From the NCBI GenBank assembly GCA_014239625.1, contig JAAZYN010000219.1, forward strand, positions 1 to 6,382: DNA of 6,382 nt, in the 5' to 3' direction. The translations under genes were made by a program, and so were the position numbers. The stretch is from Myxococcales bacterium. GTDB taxonomy: Bacteria > Myxococcota_A > UBA9042 > PHBI01 > JAAZYN01. Shown here piece after piece: positions 1 through 4,266 of the stretch; position 1 is the first letter of the stretch, and each line of letters opens with the position of its first letter. The notes below the pieces were generated by a model, which was given only the letters and a program-made list of their open reading frames with translations, did no database searches and was not told the origin of the DNA.

Positions 1-1
1 C

Positions 2-82
2 CTGCTGGAGGTCCGGCGATTATACCTCCGAGCGTTTATCTACGGGATGCACGAGCCCGTCGGGCTGCTGGTGGACCTATGA
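2..82 (+). CDS. Possible C-terminal end of a gene entering from the left (partial)
   Basis: Reading from base 2 gives 26 sense codons and then TGA at 80-82. The peptide has a natural-looking composition (Leu, Val, Tyr, Phe, Glu, Asp; ends ...EPVGLLVDL) and about 80% of its codons end in G or C, as in the real genes here. No family can be named from so little. Frame 3 is also open, from base 3 to a TAA at 381-383, but its peptide is Arg/Ser/Pro/Trp/Cys-rich, as expected of a wrong frame in GC-rich DNA. Frame 1 is open to 105. Frame 2 is my preferred reading because of its composition, but this is a weak call. If it is right, the gene converges on the lipoprotein gene at 365-1312. Confidence 0.35.
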   Translation: MLEVRRLYLRAFIYGMHEPVGLLVDL

Positions 83-364
83 CCAGCGCGCTTCCCATTC
101 GCTGAACCCTGGGCTCGATGGCGCCTGGTCACGTGAGCACGGTGAATCACCGTGGAGCATCGTGCGAGCATCGTCCACGCGGCCCATCGGGTTCACCCAC
201 GTCCGCGTCTCTGGCTGCTCGAGGGCGCCTATGGATCCGACCTCCCTCCGAAGGGGGCGACGGCCGACGTCGTCTTCGCCGCCCGCCGAGCCGGCTTGGA
301 GGGCGTGCCTGTCAGCGCCGCGGACCCCGTGGCTGCGGCCCGGGGGGCCTCGAGATACTGCCGA
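83..364. other. Intergenic stretch with no convincing gene
   Basis: The stretch lies between the putative gene end at 82 and the 3' end of the minus-strand lipoprotein gene at 365. Open frames crossing it have no recognisable domains and no Shine-Dalgarno-supported start. The only structures I see are the short inverted repeat at 138-154 and a 5-bp GC stem at 337-349 (arms 337-341 and 345-349). Neither is followed by a T run on either strand, so no intrinsic terminator can be assigned to the lipoprotein gene. Confidence 0.6.
138..154. repeat. Perfect inverted repeat (7-bp arms, 3-nt loop)
   Basis: The arms CACGGTG (138-144) and CACCGTG (148-154) flank AAT. There is no T run on either side, so this is not a canonical intrinsic terminator. 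It lies about 56 bases after the putative stop at 82 and could mark a transcript end between converging genes. It may also be chance. Confidence 0.3.
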
Positions 365-1123
365 TCAGTCCCAGCAGCTGTAATCGTAGGCCACCTGAGC
401 GTCCACGACACCGTCACCGTTCTCGTCGATCTCCTGGCCGATCAAGAAGCCGGTGACCGTGTCATAAGCGTGGTGAGTGCTCTCGTCGATCTCGCCGTCA
501 ACACCTCTGTCCAGCTCTTTGAGGTCCAGACCCGACGCCGCGTAGCTGTATGCGATGACCTGATCCATCTCGCCGTCGGCGCCGAAGTCGATGAACTCGT
601 TGAGCAGGTTTCCAACGCCGTCGTATTCGTAGCTGATCTCGAACCACGAGACGTGCATGGTCGAGGCGCGCTCCTCGAGCTTGCTGGTGATGCGGTCATC
701 GACGTCGTACTGATACGAGATGACGGTGTCGGGGCTCTGCGTGTCGACCGTGAACACACGCTCCTCGACCAGGCGGTTCCGCTTGTCGTAGCTGTACTCG
801 TGGAGCTCGTCGACGTCGCCGTCAAGGTTCGCGTCGTACTCACTCCAGCGGAGGTTTCCATAGCCGTCGTAGTCGAACAGGGTCTCGGCGTCGATGGTGC
901 CGTCGGCGTCGCGGTCGGTGCGCTCGGTGGCGAGCTGGCCGCCGAAGTCATAGGCGTACATCACGATGACATCAGTGCTCCCGTCACCGTCGCGATCTTC
1001 GTTGCGCTGCATCAACTTGCCGTTCGGGGTGTACAGAATCTCGATGCGCTTGTCGGCTGTGCCGTCACCATCGGCGTCGTGGGTCTCCACGGCGACCTGA
1101 CCATCGGCGCCGTACGTGTAGCT
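365..1123 (-). repeat. Nine degenerate tandem repeats (period about 81 bp) inside the lipoprotein gene
   Basis: This DNA encodes residues 64 to the end of the lipoprotein. The period is clear at protein level (Y-x-Y-D every 26-28 residues) but degenerate at DNA level, with recurrent GTCG/CGTC-rich stretches. The order is four loop-bearing units, two without the Asp loop, then three loop-bearing units. This suggests old duplication with divergence rather than a recent expansion. Confidence 0.75.
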
Positions 1124-1312
1124 GGTCTTGGAGGCGAGCTCGCCGTCGGCGGTCAGATGACTCGCCGAGCAGGCCGGCAACAGGGTCACCTCCGCCGACA
1201 CCGGGTCGCCCGACGCGCTGCCGGCGTCCTGGGGGCCGCGCTCGCAGCCCGCAGACAGCACCACAGTCAGCGCCGCCGCGGCGGCGAGGATGGGGCCAAT
1301 GGATAGTTTCAT
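365..1312 (-). CDS. Lipoprotein of nine YD-like repeats with Asp-rich, calcium-loop-like turns
   Basis: The predicted protein is a 315-residue envelope lipoprotein. The N-terminus (MKLSIG, then an Ala/Leu/Val-rich hydrophobic stretch to residue 19) ends in LSAGC, a lipobox placing the lipidated Cys at 23. After a short linker, residues 64-311 form nine units of 26-28 residues. Each starts with Y-x-Y-D or a variant and G-x-L, as in RHS/YD repeats. Seven units continue with D-x-x-x-D-G-x-x-D (for example DADGDGTAD at 79-87 and DENGDGVVD at 296-304), resembling thrombospondin type 3 or EF-hand-like calcium loops. Units 5 and 6 (about 173-228) lack the loop. Besides Cys23 only Cys48 and Cys313 remain, a possible disulfide closing the array. 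The ATG at 1312 is chosen because the signal peptide begins there; AAGGGG lies 12 nt upstream, so a TTG at 1318 (6-nt spacing) is an alternative, and upstream in-frame codons would bury the signal. The protein is far too short to be an RHS toxin and has no toxin or core domain. The function is unknown: surface adhesion or carbohydrate or calcium binding is inference only. Confidence 0.85.
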   Translation of the reverse strand: MKLSIGPILAAAAALTVVLSAGCERGPQDAGSASGDPVSAEVTLLPACSASHLTADGELASKTSYTYGADGQVAVETHDADGDGTADKRIEILYTPNGKLMQRNEDRDGDGSTDVIVMYAYDFGGQLATERTDRDADGTIDAETLFDYDGYGNLRWSEYDANLDGDVDELHEYSYDKRNRLVEERVFTVDTQSPDTVISYQYDVDDRITSKLEERASTMHVSWFEISYEYDGVGNLLNEFIDFGADGEMDQVIAYSYAASGLDLKELDRGVDGEIDESTHHAYDTVTGFLIGQEIDENGDGVVDAQVAYDYSCWD

Positions 1313-1383
1313 GGTCAACGCGTACCCCTTGTTGGACGCACCGGTGCCAACGAAGGCCTCCATGGTAAAGACCGAAAGCCGTC

Positions 1384-1402
1384 CAGGGAAGTGGGTTCCC
1401 TG
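1384..1402. promoter_or_regulatory. Inverted repeat, candidate operator for the lipoprotein gene
   Basis: Perfect 7-bp arms CAGGGAA (1384-1390) and TTCCCTG (1396-1402) are separated by 5 bp. The size and spacing suit a dimeric helix-turn-helix regulator. The element lies 72-90 bp upstream of the lipoprotein start on the minus strand. No T run follows, so a terminator is unlikely. The regulator is unknown and the role is inference. Confidence 0.35.
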
Positions 1403-1512
1403 AAACGAACTGCGTGGGTCTGTCCTCGAGGCCACGAGGGGTGGCGGCGCTCCCGGCCCGATCAGAGGGTGAGCTGCGACGCGGCGACGTCGTCATCCTC
1501 TTGAACCGCGTG

Positions 1513-1536
1513 AGCCTGAACGACGTCGGTCAGGCT
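1513..1536. promoter_or_regulatory. 24-bp near-perfect palindrome, candidate operator for the amine oxidase gene
   Basis: The half-sites AGCCTGA (1513-1519) and TCAGGCT (1530-1536) flank an inner palindrome CGACGTCG (1521-1528). Eleven of twelve symmetric pairs match; only 1520/1529 does not. It lies 104 bp upstream of the amine oxidase ATG. The inner octamer alone is common in this DNA (also near 267, 698, 808, 1485 and 1696), so the informative part is the outer arms. A TetR-type or similar dimeric regulator would suit, but none is encoded in this window. Confidence 0.4.
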
Positions 1537-1640
1537 TGAACTCTCCCGGGCCAGTCCTGCACCCTCGCCGCCCGGCAGGAGCCAAACCGCTGGCGGATCC
1601 ACCCAACGAACGCCACACTCGGGGCACCAGGGAGCCGAGC

Positions 1641-3035
1641 ATGTCGACCAGAACGAAAACCGGGGGCGGTGCACCCAAGCGACGTCCGCGTGTCTACGAC
1701 GTCGCCGTCGTCGGCGCTGGGCTCTCTGGACTCCGGGCCGCGTCGTCGCTGGCCGGTGAAGGGGTCGACGTGATCTGCCTCGAGGCGCGCGACCGAGTCG
1801 GCGGCCGCACCCTGTCTGTAGACCTGGCCGACGGGCGCTTCGACATCGGCGGGCAGTGGCTCGGACCGACTCAAGAGCGCGTCCAGCGTCTCTCCGCTGA
1901 GCTCGGAGTCGACACGTTCCGAACGTTTCATCGAGGCACCAAGCACTTGGAGTTGGACGGGCGACGCTCGAGATACAATGGCTCCATCCCGTCGCTCAGC
2001 CCGCTGCGACTGCTCCACCTCCAAGCCAGCTTGATGCAGCTGGACGCCCTCGCCAAACGCGTGGACCCTCACAACCCCCTGGCGTCACGGAACGCCCAAA
2101 AGCTCGACGCCATGTCGGTCGAAGACTTCAAGAGGCGGTGGGTCAAGTCGCACCAGGTTGGACGTGTCATGGACATCGGCATCGAGGCCGTATTTGGTGT
2201 GCCCGCGTCCGACCTCTCGATGCTCTGGTTTTTGCATTACTGCGCCGCCGCCGGAGGCTTCTTGAAGCTGGCCGAGGTGCCTGGCGGAGCTCAGGAGCGG
2301 CGCTTCACTCCAGGAGCTCAATCCCTGTCACTGGGGCTGGCTGAGCGCCTCGGCCCGGAGCGTCTCCGGTGCGAGGCCGCCGCGCGTCGGATCCGGCACG
2401 ACGGGACGACCGGAGTGACGGTCGAGACCGACTCGGGCCCATATCGCGCCCGCTACCTGATCATCGCGATGCCGCCGCACCTGGTCCACCGAATCGACTT
2501 CGATCCTGCGCTACCGGCGCTCCGGCAGCAGCTCGACATGCGCATGCCCATGGGTAGCACCCTGAAGTGGTTGGCCACCTATGACCACGCGTTCTGGCGA
2601 GCCGATGGCAACTCCGGTGAGGTCCTCTCCACCAGCGGTCCACTCAACGTCGTCTACGACAACGTCCATGCGGGAGGACAGCCCTGCCTCGTGGGGCTCA
2701 TCGTCGGGCGCAGCGCGCTCCAGTGGGGGGCCGCCCGGCCGGAGGCGCGGAGGCGCGCGATCCTGCATCACCTCGCGGAGTTCCTGGGACCCTCAGCGCT
2801 CACCCCGTCGGCGTGGCTCGACAAGGACTGGGGCGCTGACCCCTGGTCCCAGGGCTGCCCCGTCGCGAGCATGGTGCCCGGAGCCATGACCTCGGTGGGC
2901 GACTGGCTCGCCAAACCGATCGGGCGGATCCACTGGGCGGGTACAGAGACCGCCAGCTCCTGGCCGGGGTACATGGAGGGCGCTCTGCAAGCGGGCGAAC
3001 GCGCTGCCGCAGAGGTCTCCGAGCGGCTGGTCTGA
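1641..3035 (+). CDS. Flavin monoamine oxidase (FAD-dependent amine oxidase family)
   Basis: This 464-residue cytosolic flavoenzyme probably oxidises a primary or secondary amine to the imine or aldehyde, producing hydrogen peroxide. The FAD Rossmann fold is at residues 19-57: V-V-G-A-G-L-S-G at 23-30, the ribose-binding acid Glu48 in LEAR, and DRVGGRT at 51-57. GGQW follows at 70-73, typical of the MAO group. Lys309 in MGSTLKW matches the flavin-facing lysine of MAO and polyamine oxidases, and Trp397 in KDW matches its packing tryptophan. Cys406 (S-Q-G-C) lies where MAO-A/B bear the covalent flavin cysteine, but the next residue is Pro instead of the aromatic-cage Tyr. The second cage residue, Tyr444, is kept within the FAD-binding end GTETASSWPGYMEGA (434-448). 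The start at 1641 is supported by AGGGAG at 1629-1634 (6-nt spacing); the in-frame ATG at 1536 only adds Pro/Arg-rich sequence. The substrate cannot be told from sequence: putrescine, tyramine-like amines or an amino acid are possible. The gene may be co-transcribed with the oxidoreductase downstream. Confidence 0.9.
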   Translation: MSTRTKTGGGAPKRRPRVYDVAVVGAGLSGLRAASSLAGEGVDVICLEARDRVGGRTLSVDLADGRFDIGGQWLGPTQERVQRLSAELGVDTFRTFHRGTKHLELDGRRSRYNGSIPSLSPLRLLHLQASLMQLDALAKRVDPHNPLASRNAQKLDAMSVEDFKRRWVKSHQVGRVMDIGIEAVFGVPASDLSMLWFLHYCAAAGGFLKLAEVPGGAQERRFTPGAQSLSLGLAERLGPERLRCEAAARRIRHDGTTGVTVETDSGPYRARYLIIAMPPHLVHRIDFDPALPALRQQLDMRMPMGSTLKWLATYDHAFWRADGNSGEVLSTSGPLNVVYDNVHAGGQPCLVGLIVGRSALQWGAARPEARRRAILHHLAEFLGPSALTPSAWLDKDWGADPWSQGCPVASMVPGAMTSVGDWLAKPIGRIHWAGTETASSWPGYMEGALQAGERAAAEVSERLV

Positions 3036-3246
3036 CCGGTCCGCGATGCGGGTCGATCGGGGGCCCGGCGCGGCGCCGCGGCCACGTGTCAGGTGCAGCA
3101 GGAGGTGGCGTCGACGGGTCGCCGACCCGAGAGGCAGCCGCATGGTGGGGCGATCTCCACCTGGGCGCACGGCGAAGATCGTTCGACCGTTGCTTTCTCG
3201 GCGTTGGTGCCGAGGATTGGAGCCCACCGAGTCCTCAGGAGCGATC
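3036..3246. other. 211-bp gap between amine oxidase and oxidoreductase genes
   Basis: The frame of the downstream gene is open back to an ATG at 3046, but that extension is Arg-rich and not part of the MDR fold, so I regard it as non-coding. The gap contains a perfect GC palindrome at 3069-3080, a 6-bp stem with 3-nt loop at 3115-3129, and the hairpin at 3197-3214. None is followed by a T run, so transcription could read through from the amine oxidase. No convincing promoter is visible. Confidence 0.5.
3195..3216 (+). other. Leader hairpin just upstream of the oxidoreductase ribosome-binding site
   Basis: CTCGGC (3197-3202) and GCCGAG (3209-3214) pair around a 6-nt loop. One G-U and one A-U pair extend the stem to 8 bp in RNA (3195-3216). 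The stem ends 20 nt before the AGGAG Shine-Dalgarno at 3237-3241. With no T run it is not an intrinsic terminator. It might mark processing or translational control, or be chance in GC-rich DNA. Confidence 0.25.
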
Positions 3247-4266
3247 ATGCGCCAAGTGTGGATCACCCGAAAGGGTGCCCCCGAAGTCCTTCAAGTCCGT
3301 GAAACAGATGACCCAGAGCCAGGTCCGGGGGAGGTCCGACTCCGCGCTCACGCCGTGGGTGTCAACTTCGCCGACATCATGGCTCGGATGGGCCTGTATC
3401 CCGATGCTCCAGGCATCCCCTGCGTGGTCGGTTACGAGGCGGCCGGCGAGATCGATGCGGTCGGCGACGGGGTCACCGAGTTCGCGGTGGGCCAGCGCGT
3501 GGTGGCCCTTACCCGTTTCGGGGGATACAGCGACACGGTGGTGGCTCCGAGTGCGCAGGTCGCCGCTCTGGACGACGCCATCAGCTACGAGGTCGCGGCC
3601 GCGATCCCGGTTCAGTACCTCACCGCCTGGTTGATGTTGGTGCGCCTGGGCAACGTGCGCGCCGGTGACCGGGTCCTGGTCCACGCCGCGGCCGGCGGCG
3701 TCGGGCAGGCGGCGCTGCAGATCTGCGCCTGGCGCGGCGCCGAGGTCATCGGGACCGCCAGCGCTGGAAAGCACGAGCGCCTACGAGAGCTGGGCGTCGC
3801 TCACTGCATCGACTACCGAAATGACGACTTCGAGCGCGAGGTCATGCGGATCACCGACGGGGCCGGGGTGGACATCGCGCTGGACGCGGTCGGCGGCAAG
3901 TCCTTCAAGAAGTCGTACAACGTGCTGACCGACATGGGTCGTCTGTATTGCTTCGGCGGCTCGGCCTTCGTCCCGGGAAAAAAGGTCCGGCTCATACCCT
4001 TGGTGAGAGCCTTCTTGGCGATGCCCAGGTTCAAGCCATTCGACATGATGGACTCAAACAAGGGGGTGATGGGCGTCAACCTGGGGCACCTGTGGCACCG
4101 CGCCGACATGATCAGAGACGAGCTCCGCGCCATCGTCGGCCGGGTTCAGGACGGCACGCTGTCGCCCGTGGTGGACGCCACCTTCCCGTTTGATCGCGCC
4201 GACCAGGCGCATCGGTACATTCAGGATCGAAAGAACTTCGGCAAGGTGTTGCTCACGCCCACCTGA
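3247..4266 (+). CDS. Zinc-independent, VAT1-like quinone oxidoreductase (MDR superfamily)
   Basis: This 339-residue cytosolic NAD(P)H-dependent oxidoreductase belongs to the quinone reductase branch of the medium-chain dehydrogenases. The N-terminal GroES-like domain spans about residues 1-120 (PGPGEVRLRAHAVGVNFADIM at 25-45; G-Y-E-A-A-G at 62-67). The Rossmann domain carries the nucleotide-binding turn HAAAGGVGQAA at 146-156, then GVDIALDAVGG at 207-217. The zinc ligands and the four-Cys structural zinc loop of alcohol dehydrogenases are absent. The C-terminal third, with an aromatic/basic stretch around 255-290 and the ending NFGKVLL, resembles VAT-1-type reductases more than CurA/Qor types. 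The ATG at 3247 is supported by AGGAG at 3237-3241 (5-nt spacing) and by the start of the fold at residue 1. Substrates could be quinones or alpha,beta-unsaturated carbonyls. It follows the amine oxidase in the same direction, so it might handle reactive carbonyl products of that enzyme, but this is inference. Its stop lies inside the convergent gene (14-bp overlap). Confidence 0.88.
   Translation: MRQVWITRKGAPEVLQVRETDDPEPGPGEVRLRAHAVGVNFADIMARMGLYPDAPGIPCVVGYEAAGEIDAVGDGVTEFAVGQRVVALTRFGGYSDTVVAPSAQVAALDDAISYEVAAAIPVQYLTAWLMLVRLGNVRAGDRVLVHAAAGGVGQAALQICAWRGAEVIGTASAGKHERLRELGVAHCIDYRNDDFEREVMRITDGAGVDIALDAVGGKSFKKSYNVLTDMGRLYCFGGSAFVPGKKVRLIPLVRAFLAMPRFKPFDMMDSNKGVMGVNLGHLWHRADMIRDELRAIVGRVQDGTLSPVVDATFPFDRADQAHRYIQDRKNFGKVLLTPT

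Larger units (their letters stand above)
1313..1640. other. Divergent intergenic region between lipoprotein and amine oxidase genes
   Basis: These 328 bp must hold promoters for both flanking genes if they are transcribed independently. I see no convincing -35/-10 pair on either strand and no small gene with a Shine-Dalgarno sequence. The notable content is two operator-sized inverted repeats, at 1384-1402 and 1513-1536, and a weaker 5-bp stem (CCTCG at 1424-1428, CGAGG at 1435-1439). An in-frame ATG upstream of the amine oxidase (1536) reads through Pro/Arg-rich sequence with no homology to the family, so the region is treated as non-coding. Confidence 0.65.

Noticed and set aside
1..383. 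Frame 3 open from the left edge to TAA at 381-383 as a real gene end overlapping the lipoprotein gene
   Set aside because: The second half is Arg/Pro/Ser/Ala-rich low-complexity sequence typical of wrong frames, and no domain is recognisable. Without upstream sequence it cannot be supported over frame 2.
152..1306. Long plus-strand ORF (384 codons) antisense to the lipoprotein gene
   Set aside because: It mirrors the repeat codons of the opposite strand, so its Val/Ala/Asp-rich periodicity copies the YD array. It has no Shine-Dalgarno-supported start. The minus-strand frame has a lipobox and meaningful repeats.
365..1312. RHS toxin or polymorphic toxin component
   Set aside because: The protein is only 315 residues and has no RHS core motif, no C-terminal toxin domain and no adjacent immunity gene. 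The YD resemblance is limited to the repeat opening.
1485..1528. Two copies of CGACGTCG, 36 bp apart, as a possible paired operator
   Set aside because: The same octamer occurs at about 267, 698, 808 and 1696, mostly within coding sequence, so it reflects base composition and codon use. Only the longer palindrome at 1513-1536 is kept.
3069..3080. 12-bp perfect GC palindrome as a regulatory site
   Set aside because: It is made only of G and C within a very GC-rich run, so chance is likely, and it does not adjoin any promoter-like sequence.
3046..3246. 67-residue N-terminal extension of the oxidoreductase
   Set aside because: It is Arg-rich without a targeting signal. The MDR fold and a good Shine-Dalgarno both place the start at 3247.
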